The notes below the pieces were generated by a model. That model was given only the letters and a program-made list of their open reading frames with translations, made no database searches and had not been told where the DNA came from. The position numbers and the translations under genes are program-made. DNA of 64,000 bases, from contig PABI01000125.1 of assembly GCA_002699125.1 (NCBI GenBank), positions 124,001 to 188,000 of the forward strand. The letters run 5' to 3'. Below, in pieces: positions 43,604-52,162 of this stretch (position 1 is the first letter of the stretch; each line of letters begins with the position of its first letter). This stretch comes from Anaerolineaceae bacterium. Lineage in GTDB: Bacteria; Chloroflexota; Anaerolineae; Promineifilales; Promineifilaceae.

Positions 43604-45199
43604 ATGGACGCAAATGTCAACGTCCGCCCCGTAACGGAAGCCGACTTACCGGCTGTACGCGATCTGTTTTACCGCAGCTACGGCGAAGAATATCCTTACA
43701 AAGAATTCTACAATGATGAATGGCTGAAGCGCAGCATTTATCAGGACAGCTATCTCTTTTTGCTGGCAGAATTAAAAGGCAAAGTTGTCGGCACGGCCTC
43801 TGTCTATTTTGAGGTGGGGGCTTATGCTGATTTGTGTGGCGAATTCGGCCGTTTGGCCGTGGACCCAAACTACCGGGGACAGGGGGTTGGCAGTGCTCTC
43901 ATGGAAGCTCGCCTGGCCTTTGCCAACCGGCGGCTCCACTTTGGCCTGACGGAATGCCGCACTGCCCACCCATACGCCCAACGCATTTCCGAAAAATTCG
44001 ATCTTCAGCCTATTGGCTTTTTGCCACAAAAAGTATTGCTAGACGATCGGGAAAGTTTGGTGATGATGGCCAAGCCATTTGGCCCGGCCCGTGAACTGCG
44101 CTGCAACAATCCCCGCGTCATCCCCGAAGCGTTTCTGCTGGGGCAGCTGGCGCTGCAAAACATGGGCTTTCGCAACGATCTCATTGCTGTTGATGATGTG
44201 GATGGCTACCCCATTGGCACCGACTTTCAGGTGGAAGAGCTGACAGAATCCGGGCTGCCATCGCTGCTGCGCATTGAGCGTGGACGATTGTCCCGGCGGC
44301 ACGTTTTTGGCAATTTGCAGCTTAGCTACGGTCTTTTTCTGCTGGAATCGCGCAACGTACGCTATCTGGTGGCGCGCGAGGACGAGCGCATTGTGGGGGC
44401 CATTGGCTTTACGGTGGACCCCATTGGCCACAGCATCAAGGTGCTGGAGCTAATTGATTTGCGCGACGATGTGGCCGGTTTCTTGCTCAAGGAGCTGGAT
44501 GCCTGGGCCAAGGAGATTTACAAAGCGGAGTATTTGGAAATTACCGTCAGCGCTTATTGGCCAGACATTCAGCGCACCTTGAGCAATCTGGGTTTTGTAC
44601 CTGTTGCCTACTGTCCCTCCTTTGTCTTTCACGAGGTGGAGCGGCTGGACACGCTCAAAATGGCCAAGCTTTACGTGCCGCTTGACATTGACAAAGCCCA
44701 GCTGACGCCAGCCAGCCAGGAAATCTTTGAGCTGGTGCGGGCCGGTTTTGAAGAGAAGCGGCTGGGCATTTCGGTGAATGAAACAACGCGCCACATGGCC
44801 ATCTTTGAAGGGTTGCAAGAGGGTGAACTGAGCAAAATTGCCGGGTTGTGCACGGTGGTGGAAAAGGCGGCCGGGGAAATGGTGCTCCGAGCCGGCGAGA
44901 CAGGTGACGTCTTTTACATGGTCATGGAAGGGAAGATGGATATTTTGGCGCCGGATGGCTCTCATTCGGTGGGCAAGGTAGAAGCGGGCGACTTTTTAGG
45001 GGAGATTGCCCTGGTAAGCCGCCAACCATATACGGCAACGGCCGTTGCCGCCACAGATGTTCAGTTAATCGCCCTCAAATATCATGATTTTGAAAATCTC
45101 ATCAACCGTTATCCACGCATTGGCCTGCGGGTGATGCGCAATATTGCCATTTCTGTGGGGGAAAAGCTGCGGCTGCTCAACATGAAAAAGCTGCAATAA
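43604..45199 (+). CDS. GNAT acetyltransferase-cyclic nucleotide-binding domain fusion
   Basis: 531 aa, strong ribosome-binding site AAAGGAGC. The first GNAT domain (about 5-150) has acetyl-CoA motif VDPNYRGQGVGSALM at 87-101. A second GNAT-like alpha/beta region (about 185-345) lacks an obvious motif A. A CNB domain fills about 399-520. In the phosphate-binding cassette (GEIALVSRQPYTAT, 466-479) the Arg that holds the cyclic phosphate is replaced by Tyr, so cAMP binding is doubtful. Mycobacterial Pat is a CNB-GNAT protein lysine acetyltransferase, but with the opposite domain order. The enzyme probably acetylates protein or small-molecule amines under control of the CNB module. Confidence 0.88.
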   Translation: MDANVNVRPVTEADLPAVRDLFYRSYGEEYPYKEFYNDEWLKRSIYQDSYLFLLAELKGKVVGTASVYFEVGAYADLCGEFGRLAVDPNYRGQGVGSALMEARLAFANRRLHFGLTECRTAHPYAQRISEKFDLQPIGFLPQKVLLDDRESLVMMAKPFGPARELRCNNPRVIPEAFLLGQLALQNMGFRNDLIAVDDVDGYPIGTDFQVEELTESGLPSLLRIERGRLSRRHVFGNLQLSYGLFLLESRNVRYLVAREDERIVGAIGFTVDPIGHSIKVLELIDLRDDVAGFLLKELDAWAKEIYKAEYLEITVSAYWPDIQRTLSNLGFVPVAYCPSFVFHEVERLDTLKMAKLYVPLDIDKAQLTPASQEIFELVRAGFEEKRLGISVNETTRHMAIFEGLQEGELSKIAGLCTVVEKAAGEMVLRAGETGDVFYMVMEGKMDILAPDGSHSVGKVEAGDFLGEIALVSRQPYTATAVAATDVQLIALKYHDFENLINRYPRIGLRVMRNIAISVGEKLRLLNMKKLQ

Positions 45200-45228
45200 A
45201 AAACGGCCGCTTCGGGGAAACGGCCGTT
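45196..45228 (-). terminator. HIP-derived terminator for the four-repeat protein gene
   Basis: On the minus strand AACGGCCG (45228-45221) and CGGCCGTT (45209-45202) form an 8-bp stem with an 11-nt loop followed by TTTTTATTG. It lies 33 bp after the stop at 45261 and touches the stop of the convergent GNAT-CNB gene. Confidence 0.75.
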
Positions 45229-45260
45229 CTCATCATTCAAATTCACAAACGTTCAATCAA

Positions 45261-46592
45261 TTAATCAACGTCTTTGGGATCAATCCCTGCGGCCTTGAGC
45301 GCCTTATTGTAAGCCGATTTTGCTTTAGAATTGGCAATACGAGCCGAACGTATTTCATCCGGCGACATGTCGTCTGTAATTTCTATCAGATCTGGCTTGG
45401 GGATGTTGGCTGCGGCTGCCGGCGGGCCGGAAGTTGCAGCGGCGGGTGCTGCTGCCGGTGCTTCTTGGGCCGCGGGGGCAGCAGCTGCAACGGGTTCGCC
45501 ACCGGCCATCACAACTTTGCCATCTACAATTTCTACGTCGTTGGGGTCAACCCCGGCGGCTTTAAGCGCCTTGTTAAAGTCCGACCTGGCTTTGGAGTTG
45601 GCAATACGAGCGGCGCGAATCTCGTCCGGCGGCATATCATCGGTAATCTCGATATATTCAGGTGGTTCAACATTAACTGCCTGCGCCGGTGCGGCGGCTG
45701 GTTGTGCAGCAGGAGCCGATGGTACAGCGGCAGCCGGCGCGCCGCCCGGAATGACAACCTTGCCGTCCACAATCTCCACGTCGTTGGGATCCACACCGGC
45801 GGCCTTGAGCGCTTTGTTAAAGGCTGATTTTGCCTTTGAATTAGCAATTCGCGCTTTGCGCACCTCATCAGGATCCATGTCGTCGGTAATCTCGGTAAGC
45901 TGGGGCGCCTCTATATTTACGGACTGCGGTGCAGCTGCGCCCGCAGCAGGGGCCGCCGCAGCAGACACAACGGGACCACCACCCTGCATTACCACCTTGC
46001 CATCCACAATCTCTACATCGTTGGGATCAACGCCAGCCGCCTTAAGCGCCTTGTTAAAGGCCGACCTGGCTTTGGAATTAGCAATTCGCGCCTTGCGTAC
46101 TTCATCCGGCGGCATGTCGTCGGTAATCTCGGTGTATTGAGGGGGTTCAATATCAACTGACTGGGCTGCGGCCGGTGCAGCAGCAGGGGCAGCCGCCGGT
46201 GTCGCGACGGCGGCGACAGCACCTGTACGGGCACCATCCCAACCGTGGTACATGGCAATGCGAACGGCCGTCATCGGATCTTCATCAAGCGCAGAGCCGG
46301 CCGTACGTAAATTGGACTGCCCTTTGCGGCCAATGCGCATATTGGCTCCACGCGGTGTAACGGCCGCTTTGCGAGCCGCTTCCAGTCGTGCTTGCTTGAG
46401 CATTTCTTCAGGAGAGGCATCTGCTTTTATCTCATGGCCAAAAGTAACAGACGGGTTAAACCCTTTGTCCATGTTTTCGACCTCTTCCTTGGTTGTTTCC
46501 ACCACGTGATCAAAACGGGAGCTACCCCAGGCAATTAAGCCACCGAGCAAAAGAGGCAACAGGATAACACCTACAGCAATCCAAAAAATCAT
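45261..46592 (-). CDS. Membrane-anchored protein with four near-identical 50-residue repeats
   Basis: 443 aa. One N-terminal membrane helix (about 3-22), a charged segment (30-125) and four repeats at about 154-205, 233-284, 314-365 and 403-443, joined by Ala/Pro-rich linkers of about 30 residues. Each repeat reads EITDDMxPDEhRxARIANSK, then a conserved KALKAAGhDPxDV helix-turn, ending in VEIVDGKVV in the first three; the fourth stops after DPKDVD. The repeats differ at many synonymous sites while the protein is almost invariant, indicating strong selection. I do not recognise the domain. The helix pair and periodic linker suggest a flexible multivalent binding rod, cytoplasmic if the N-terminus is a simple anchor. 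Confidence 0.85.
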   Translation of the reverse strand: MIFWIAVGVILLPLLLGGLIAWGSSRFDHVVETTKEEVENMDKGFNPSVTFGHEIKADASPEEMLKQARLEAARKAAVTPRGANMRIGRKGQSNLRTAGSALDEDPMTAVRIAMYHGWDGARTGAVAAVATPAAAPAAAPAAAQSVDIEPPQYTEITDDMPPDEVRKARIANSKARSAFNKALKAAGVDPNDVEIVDGKVVMQGGGPVVSAAAAPAAGAAAPQSVNIEAPQLTEITDDMDPDEVRKARIANSKAKSAFNKALKAAGVDPNDVEIVDGKVVIPGGAPAAAVPSAPAAQPAAAPAQAVNVEPPEYIEITDDMPPDEIRAARIANSKARSDFNKALKAAGVDPNDVEIVDGKVVMAGGEPVAAAAPAAQEAPAAAPAAATSGPPAAAANIPKPDLIEITDDMSPDEIRSARIANSKAKSAYNKALKAAGIDPKDVD

Positions 46593-46952
46593 TTGAAACC
46601 CTCAATTATTGGCAAAGTGTAATTAATGTTGTTGTAATTTAGCCTAATTTTCTGTGCAAATCACATAAAGCAAAGCTGTTAATCAAGCTGACGAACAATT
46701 ATACAGTTTGTGCTGATTTTCTCAAACTGGATGACGGCTATTTTCTCAGCGGCAACTTTATCGCCACCGCCTGAACCATGTCATCGTCGAAGCTTGCGCA
46801 AAATAGTTGACGGGAGGCATAACATCTGCCACAATGTGAAAGATGGGGACTTGTAAAATGTGTGTTGCGCTGAGCAGTGTGAGTGGGTTGGGGAACGGCC
46901 GTTCGCGCCAGACATTCCCCTCTTCCACCAAGCAATCCAGAACACATCCAGC
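46593..46952. other. Intergenic region without recognised gene
   Basis: 360 bp between the four-repeat gene start and the tRNA terminator. Short open frames exist but none has a ribosome-binding site or family resemblance. One ACGGCCGT at about 46897. AT-rich sequence at 46600-46730 probably holds the promoter of the repeat-protein gene. Confidence 0.55.
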
Positions 46953-46990
46953 TAAACGCAAAACAGCCCAAACAAGATTGTTCGGGCTGT
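46953..46990 (-). terminator. Terminator of the tRNA-Leu gene
   Basis: On the minus strand ACAGCCC (46990-46984) pairs with GGGCTGT (46969-46963), with inner AACAA/TTGTT pairing, followed by TTTTGCGTTT. It starts 9 nt after the tRNA 3' end. Confidence 0.7.
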
Positions 46991-46998
46991 CAATCAAA

Positions 46999-47083
<85 letters not shown>

Positions 47084-47096
47084 TCAGTCGTGCGGT

Positions 47097-47124
47097 AGTT
47101 TATCAACGATTTAATAAATGTCAA
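47097..47124 (-). promoter_or_regulatory. Promoter of tRNA-Leu
   Basis: Minus strand: TTGACA (47124-47119), 16-bp spacer, TAAACT (47102-47097), placing +1 a few bases before the mature tRNA 5' end at 47083. Confidence 0.75.
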
Positions 47125-47161
47125 TATTTCGGCCGTATTCACCCCTCAATCGGAGGCACTC

Positions 47162-47602
47162 ATGTCAATTTCAACCAACTTGCTTAAACGGGTGCAACTA
47201 TTTGCTAATCTGCAAATGGAAGAGCTGGAACAACTGGCGGCAATCTGCCAGTTGAAGTCTGTGGCCGCTGGCGAAACAATCATTACCCAAAACACCACCG
47301 GGAACGAGATGTATATTGTGGCCAAGGGGTCTGTAGAAGTTTATATTCAAGGGTTGAATGACGCGCGCAGCCTGGTGGTTTTGGGCAAAGGTCAAGTCAT
47401 TGGCGAGATGGCGCTCATTGACCAGGGGTATCGTTCAGCTTCAGTGCGGTCTACGGGGGAAGGAGCCGAGCTTTACCTGATTGAAAGTGACGCGTTTTAC
47501 AAACTATGTGACGAAAACAATCATATTGGCTTTATTGTTATGCGGAATTTGGCGATAGACATTGCCTTTAAGCTGCGACATCGTAATCTGGCGGAGCTAT
47601 AA
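47162..47602 (+). CDS. Stand-alone cyclic nucleotide-binding domain protein
   Basis: 146 aa with GGAGG before the ATG. The protein is one CNB fold: LFANLQMEELEQLAAICQ helix, jelly-roll strands, the phosphate-binding cassette GEMALIDQGYRSASV (81-95) with the key Glu82 and Arg91 present, then a short C-helix. No DNA-binding helix-turn-helix follows, unlike CRP. It can thus bind cAMP or cGMP and regulate a partner. Its CNB is distantly related to that of the GNAT-CNB fusion 2 kb away, in which this Arg is lost. A 77-aa gene follows 25 bp downstream. Confidence 0.88.
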   Translation: MSISTNLLKRVQLFANLQMEELEQLAAICQLKSVAAGETIITQNTTGNEMYIVAKGSVEVYIQGLNDARSLVVLGKGQVIGEMALIDQGYRSASVRSTGEGAELYLIESDAFYKLCDENNHIGFIVMRNLAIDIAFKLRHRNLAEL

Positions 47603-47627
47603 TTCAGTGGTTAAGGAGCGTGGGGCA

Positions 47628-47861
47628 ATGAACGAAGACGTATTCTATAAAGTAAGTTACGTGGTTGCCGGCGGTGAACATCCCGGCGCCATCATTAATA
47701 TTGACAAGCGGCCAGAGGTGGGGGAAGAGGTGATGTTTGACGGCCGTATCTTTGAAATCCTGGAAGTAATGGAACTTATGCCCCCGGTGGGCAACTTTGG
47801 TTTTTTACACGCTACCTGCCGCTTTGTCCGCGACGCAACGCGGGAAGACGCCATCGAGTAA
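47628..47861 (+). CDS. Small conserved-looking hypothetical protein
   Basis: 77 aa from ATG 47628; AAGGAG at 47613-47618, 9-nt spacing. Beta-rich order: FYKVSYVVAGGEHPGAIINI, VGEEVMFDGRIFEILEVMEL, FGFLHATCRFVRD, resembling a small SH3-like or OB-like barrel. No membrane part. It lies 25 bp behind the CNB protein and is probably co-transcribed with it. No family or function recognised. Confidence 0.75.
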   Translation: MNEDVFYKVSYVVAGGEHPGAIINIDKRPEVGEEVMFDGRIFEILEVMELMPPVGNFGFLHATCRFVRDATREDAIE

Positions 47862-47868
47862 CGTTTCC

Positions 47869-48762
47869 TCAAACCACCTGAATGGCATTGGCAGCCAGCT
47901 TGCCCGCTTCTTCCAGTCCAGTTAGATCCCGCCCTTTGGCATTGATCCAGCGAATGGTGTAATTGTCCGCCAGTTTGTCCAGCGCCTGCCACAGATCGGC
48001 ATTGGCCACCGGTTTCTCCCCACCCTTCTTCATCCAGTTCCGCTTGCGCCAATTGCGAATCCACTGTGTAATTCCCTGGTACACATAATCAGAAGTGGTA
48101 AAAATCTGCACTTCGCTGCCCGGTGGCAGCAGCAGCAGCCCTTCGATTGCGGCCGTAATTTCCATGCGGTTGTTGGTCGTTTGCGGTTCTGAGCCGCTGG
48201 CCTGCTCTGTATCGTCTCCCTCTTCCAATACAACACCCCAGCCGCCTGGGCCTGGGTTTCCTTTGCAGGAAGCACGCAGGTAAAGTCTTGGCACGTTGGG
48301 ATCGATCACATCGTCGGGCGTAATTTCCAGCCTGGCCTTGCGCGCCAGCCGGTCAACTCGTTCGTTGTATTCATTGCCGGCGTGTCCCTTGACCCAATGC
48401 CAGTTGATTTCGTGCGTTTTTACCAGCGGCCACAGCGTTTGCCACAAATCGACGTTGGGGATGGGCTTACCTTTCTTTTTCCAGTTTTTGACGGCCCAAT
48501 CGTCGATCCATTCGGTGATGCCCTTGCGCAGATATTCGGAATCGGTGTAGAAGTTAATGGCACACGGCCGTTTCAAAGCCTCCAGTGCGCGAATAGCGGC
48601 CGTTAGCTCCATCCGGTTGTTGGTGGCCTCCGGATCATTGCCGGTGAGCACCTTTTCATGCTCACCCAAACGCAAGATGGCAGCCCAGCCCCCAATGCCA
48701 GGATTGGGGTCCGAGCCACCATCGGTATAAATGACAACGTTATCTTTTGTGTTGTCAGGCAA
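47869..48762 (-). CDS. Tandem RNase HI protein, second domain degenerate
   Basis: 297 aa from a TTG start 2 bp after the fprA stop; no ATG is available. Domain 1 (about 8-145) is an intact RNase HI with Asp14 (YTDGG), Glu52 (MELTAAI), Asp74 (YTDSEY), His127 and Asp137 (RVDRLA). Domain 2 (about 158-297) keeps the fold landmarks CKGNPGPGGWG and NNRMEITAAIEGL, but the residues matching Asp14, Asp74 and Asp137 are Arg163, Thr223 and Gly, so only one acidic ligand is left. It should cleave RNA in RNA-DNA hybrids with domain 1; domain 2 may help substrate binding. Confidence 0.88.
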   Translation of the reverse strand: MPDNTKDNVVIYTDGGSDPNPGIGGWAAILRLGEHEKVLTGNDPEATNNRMELTAAIRALEALKRPCAINFYTDSEYLRKGITEWIDDWAVKNWKKKGKPIPNVDLWQTLWPLVKTHEINWHWVKGHAGNEYNERVDRLARKARLEITPDDVIDPNVPRLYLRASCKGNPGPGGWGVVLEEGDDTEQASGSEPQTTNNRMEITAAIEGLLLLPPGSEVQIFTTSDYVYQGITQWIRNWRKRNWMKKGGEKPVANADLWQALDKLADNYTIRWINAKGRDLTGLEEAGKLAANAIQVV

Positions 48763-48764
48763 AC

Positions 48765-50165
48765 TTATTGCTTTCCTAATGCGGCTAACATATCAGCCAC
48801 TTTGGTAAACTTAATTCGCGGACGACCTTGAGCTTCCCCTGCGGCCGTTTCCAGTTCGTCCAATTTTAACCAATCTTCATACGACACATACTTGGGCTGC
48901 TTTTCCTTAACAAGCTTAGTCGCGGCTTCCAGTTCAGGATGGGCGGGTGAGAGCACCTTACCGGCAGCCAAATCTTCTAGCATGCATTCGGCCGTTTCTG
49001 CGGCGTCTGGTTTATTCGTGCCAATTACACCGCTGGGACCACGCTTAATCCAGCCCGCCGTGTACTCACCCAAAACAGGTTCGTTGCTGTCCTGGTTCAG
49101 GACGCGCCCCATCTCATTCAAAATCACGCCCCACCGCTCATGGAATGGCACGTCGGGGATGGGCACGCCACGGTAACCAATCGAACGGAATACTAATCCA
49201 ACAGGGATTTCCTCAAAATTCTCAGTGGCGCGGGGACGCATCGTGCCGCTTTCCGTCTGGTAAAGTTCATTTTTCACCAGCTTCATCGCCACAACCTCGC
49301 CCTCGTCGTTACCAATCAGCTCCGTCGGCGACACCAGAAAGCGAATCGTCAGCCGCTTCGGCATGCCCGATGGCTCACGCTGAGCCAACTTCTGAATAAT
49401 TTCGATGTTGCGCATTGTGCCCCGATCTGCATCGGCCAGTGCAGCCTGGCTCAATGGGTCCAGTTCTGCTTCCTCGCGTAGCACGATGGTGTCTGCTCCC
49501 TTCAGTTCACCCAGCTCTTTCGCTTCAGGTGGGGTAAAGGCTGCCTGTGCCGGACCACGCCGACCGAGCATGTACACTTCTTTGACATTACTCTGGCTCA
49601 ACTGCTCCAGCGCATAATCAGCAATGTCTGTTTCCAGCAGTTCTTCGCGCGTGCGGCACAAAATGCGGGCCACATCCACGGCCACATTACCGATGCCAAT
49701 CACGGCCACGCTCTCCTGCGACAAGTCAAATTCGTAATCACGAAAATCTGGGTGGCCATTGTACCAGGCCACAAACTCGGTTGCGGGATGGCTGTTTTTC
49801 AATTCGATGCCGGGGATATCCAGATAACGATCCGTCTGTGCCCCGGTTGAATAGACAATTTGATGATAATGCTGGCGTAAATCGGCCACCGTCACATCTG
49901 TGCCCAATTCCACGTTGCCAAAAAAGCGAAACTCTGGCTTGGCCGCCAGGCGATCAAACACTTTGGTGACGGATTTAATTTTTTGATGATCCGGGGCGAC
50001 CCCATTGCGTACCAGGCCAAAAGGCGTTGGCAAACGGTCATACATATCAACCGTAATGTGCAAATTTTTCTCTTTGAATAGGCGTTCGGCCGTATAAAAA
50101 CCGGCCGGACCAGCGCCCACAATAGCGACACGCAGTGGGTTCGTGTCGCTGCCAATTTCAGTCAT
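48765..50165 (-). CDS. fprA: Ferredoxin/adrenodoxin-type NADP reductase (FprA-like)
   Basis: 466 aa. FAD motif VAIVGAGPAGFYTAERL (13-29), the family block GLVRNGVAPDHQKIKSV, NADP motif VIGIGNVAVDVARIL (about 165-179), and the C-terminal AGWIKRGPSGVIGTNKPDAAET that closes over FAD. Typical of actinobacterial FprA and mitochondrial adrenodoxin reductase, which pass electrons from NADPH to ferredoxin. Length is normal. Downstream RNase HI and upstream CBS-protein genes are tightly spaced (2 and 19 bp), so all may be on one transcript. Confidence 0.93.
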   Translation of the reverse strand: MTEIGSDTNPLRVAIVGAGPAGFYTAERLFKEKNLHITVDMYDRLPTPFGLVRNGVAPDHQKIKSVTKVFDRLAAKPEFRFFGNVELGTDVTVADLRQHYHQIVYSTGAQTDRYLDIPGIELKNSHPATEFVAWYNGHPDFRDYEFDLSQESVAVIGIGNVAVDVARILCRTREELLETDIADYALEQLSQSNVKEVYMLGRRGPAQAAFTPPEAKELGELKGADTIVLREEAELDPLSQAALADADRGTMRNIEIIQKLAQREPSGMPKRLTIRFLVSPTELIGNDEGEVVAMKLVKNELYQTESGTMRPRATENFEEIPVGLVFRSIGYRGVPIPDVPFHERWGVILNEMGRVLNQDSNEPVLGEYTAGWIKRGPSGVIGTNKPDAAETAECMLEDLAAGKVLSPAHPELEAATKLVKEKQPKYVSYEDWLKLDELETAAGEAQGRPRIKFTKVADMLAALGKQ

Positions 50166-50184
50166 ACTGTTGCTCCTTAAAATG

Positions 50185-50619
50185 CTATTGATCAGTGGCT
50201 AAAATTTGTGTTTCCAGCGTGTCAATCTGCCCGTGATAATAATCACGCTGCGCTTTCAACACGTCTCCAATAGAAATCATCCCCAGCAGTTCACCCTTTT
50301 CCATAACTGGCATATGTCGAAAACGTCGCTCAGTCATGATGCTGGCTACCGACATTAAATCATCTTGTGGCACACAGGTCACCACTTCGGCCGTCATAAT
50401 GCTTTTTACCGGCTGAGACAGCAAATCATCCCGATGGTTTAACTGACGTACAACGTCCCGCTCAGAGAGTATCCCTGCCAATTGACCGGCAGCATCAAGT
50501 GCAATAACTGCACCAATGTTATGCTGTTCAAGCAGCGCTAATGCCTCATGAATCGGTTGTTCTGGGGCAATGGTGATTAGTTTATTCCCTTTGGTTGCTA
50601 AAATTGTACTGACTTTCAT
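50185..50619 (-). CDS. CBS-domain pair protein
   Basis: 144 aa from ATG 50619, with GGAG 7 nt upstream (a GTG 3 nt earlier is less well placed). Two CBS motifs form one Bateman module: VSTILATKGNKLITI...IGAVIALDAAGQLAGILSERD and VKSIMTAEVVTCVP...RHMPVMEKGELLGMISIGD. Such modules bind adenosyl nucleotides and sense energy charge. A short helical tail follows. Located between the LysM-glycosidase (14 bp) and fprA (19 bp) genes on the same strand. The target is unknown. Confidence 0.9.
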   Translation of the reverse strand: MKVSTILATKGNKLITIAPEQPIHEALALLEQHNIGAVIALDAAGQLAGILSERDVVRQLNHRDDLLSQPVKSIMTAEVVTCVPQDDLMSVASIMTERRFRHMPVMEKGELLGMISIGDVLKAQRDYYHGQIDTLETQILATDQ

Positions 50620-50633
50620 CACGTATCTCCTAC

Positions 50634-52037
50634 TTAGTTCATCACGTCACCCAGTAAGGGACAGGCCGGGCAGCTGCCATCCGGGCGAATGATGGCATAA
50701 CCAGCTTGCGGATCCCCATCGGGTTCGTATTTGATGAAATCTAAATTAAACACAATCGCTAAACGAATATAGTTGCTGTTGGCGGCAATTTGGGTGGCTT
50801 CGGCCAGCCAGGAAGCATGCTCGTTCAGGCTGGTGCCGGCCGCCCAACTGAAACCGGGAGGCAAGCCATCAAAACCTTCGGCCGTAAGATAACCAAACTC
50901 GGTAAGACATAAATCACGCGCACCGCTGAAGGCATTGCGATAAAGATTGAGGGTTGGCACATAATACCAGCTGTAGTGCCGATCGCCAGGATCAGCGGGG
51001 TGGCCGGAGGTAGCACTGGGGGAAGTGGCCCCAGCATTGTAATGAACGCCCACGCAGTCAAGATAGCTGGCGGCGCCAGCATTGCGCATACCGGCAAGAT
51101 AGCGGCTGTCTGACCAGGCATTTGTCGTATTGTCAAAACCAGTAGGAGCCAAAGCGCCAGAAATAACCAAAATGTTGGAATCGATAGCTTTGATAGCTGT
51201 ATACGCCGGAGCCAACATGTTGTTCACGTAAGAAGTGGGGCTAATCTGCCCGGCCGGCCATTCAAAATCGATGTTCATTTCGTTCCAGATTTCCATGCCG
51301 TCTGGCCCCAGTTCAGCCACCTGCTTCACAAAATCAATATAACCGAGAAAGTCGATGCCGTTGGTACCGGGATAAGGCGTGTCGCCCGTGACAGTAACCA
51401 GAATTTTAAACCCTTCATTATGAGCTGAATCAATAACTGCTTCCAGATTGGCCAGCGTATCTTCAGACGGCCATTTGTACTGGTATTTGATCCAGGTCAT
51501 GCCGGCCTCTTCCAGACGAGCTTTGTTGTTCAGGTTCAGCGTTTGGGCACCGAGGGCAAAACCTTCATTTGGGGGTGGCGGTGGTGTGGTGGGCACCGGA
51601 CCCGTCCCAGGAATAGTCAGCCGCTGCCCAACATAGATATAGTTGATATTGTTGATGCCGTTTGCCTGGGCGATGGCCGTCACCGTCGTGTTGAAGCGGC
51701 GGGCAATGGCAGAAAGGGTATCTCCGGCCCGAACGATGTAAATTTGCCCGCCGGTAGGTGGCGTTGTTGGGGTAGGCGTCGTGCCAGGGGGTGTGGTTGG
51801 CGTGGGTGTTGCATCTCCCGTGGGAATTTCCAGATCCTGGCCAACGTAGATCAGGTTAGGGTTGGTGATTTGTGGGTTGGCCTGGAGAATGGTGGAGATA
51901 CTGGTGCCAAAGCGACGGGCAATGCCCGTAAGCGTGTCCCCCCAGGTAACACGGTAAGTCAGAGCTGAGGCTATGGTGATGGTGAGGATCAATAACACCA
52001 ACGCCAAAACAGGGGCAAACCAACGCGATTTTTTCAT
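50634..52037 (-). CDS. Secreted LysM-LysM-glycoside hydrolase
   Basis: 467 aa from ATG 52037 (AGGAG 7 nt upstream; a TTG 6 nt earlier is less likely). Signal peptide to about residue 26, LysM domain 1 (about 28-72, YRVTWGDTLTGIARRFG), Thr-Pro linker, LysM domain 2 (about 98-145, YIVRAGDTLSAIARRFN), Pro linker, then a TIM-barrel domain (about 160-467). Probable acid/base Glu in EIWNEMNI and nucleophile Glu in CLTEFGY place it in clan GH-A (GH5/GH39-like). It should sit on the cell wall and cleave a glycan, perhaps exopolysaccharide. It is related in type to the second barrel of the next gene upstream. Confidence 0.85.
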   Translation of the reverse strand: MKKSRWFAPVLALVLLILTITIASALTYRVTWGDTLTGIARRFGTSISTILQANPQITNPNLIYVGQDLEIPTGDATPTPTTPPGTTPTPTTPPTGGQIYIVRAGDTLSAIARRFNTTVTAIAQANGINNINYIYVGQRLTIPGTGPVPTTPPPPPNEGFALGAQTLNLNNKARLEEAGMTWIKYQYKWPSEDTLANLEAVIDSAHNEGFKILVTVTGDTPYPGTNGIDFLGYIDFVKQVAELGPDGMEIWNEMNIDFEWPAGQISPTSYVNNMLAPAYTAIKAIDSNILVISGALAPTGFDNTTNAWSDSRYLAGMRNAGAASYLDCVGVHYNAGATSPSATSGHPADPGDRHYSWYYVPTLNLYRNAFSGARDLCLTEFGYLTAEGFDGLPPGFSWAAGTSLNEHASWLAEATQIAANSNYIRLAIVFNLDFIKYEPDGDPQAGYAIIRPDGSCPACPLLGDVMN

Positions 52038-52162
52038 TGTCAAACTCCTGGTGAACTACAAATGACCAGCCAACGAAAACTAACTGCCTTCATTATAAAC
52101 GGAGATGACATAAACACAAACAGGCCACAGCCGGATAATCAAACACTATTATTTTTGGCAAA

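Noticed and set aside
45264..46133. CRISPR-like or satellite repeat array
   Set aside because: The roughly 240-nt periodicity is due to protein-level repeats in a coding gene with synonymous divergence, not to identical DNA repeats with spacers.
46738..46997. Minus-strand open frames of 77-79 codons before the tRNA-Leu gene
   Set aside because: No ribosome-binding site, no family resemblance, and they overlap the tRNA terminator hairpin.
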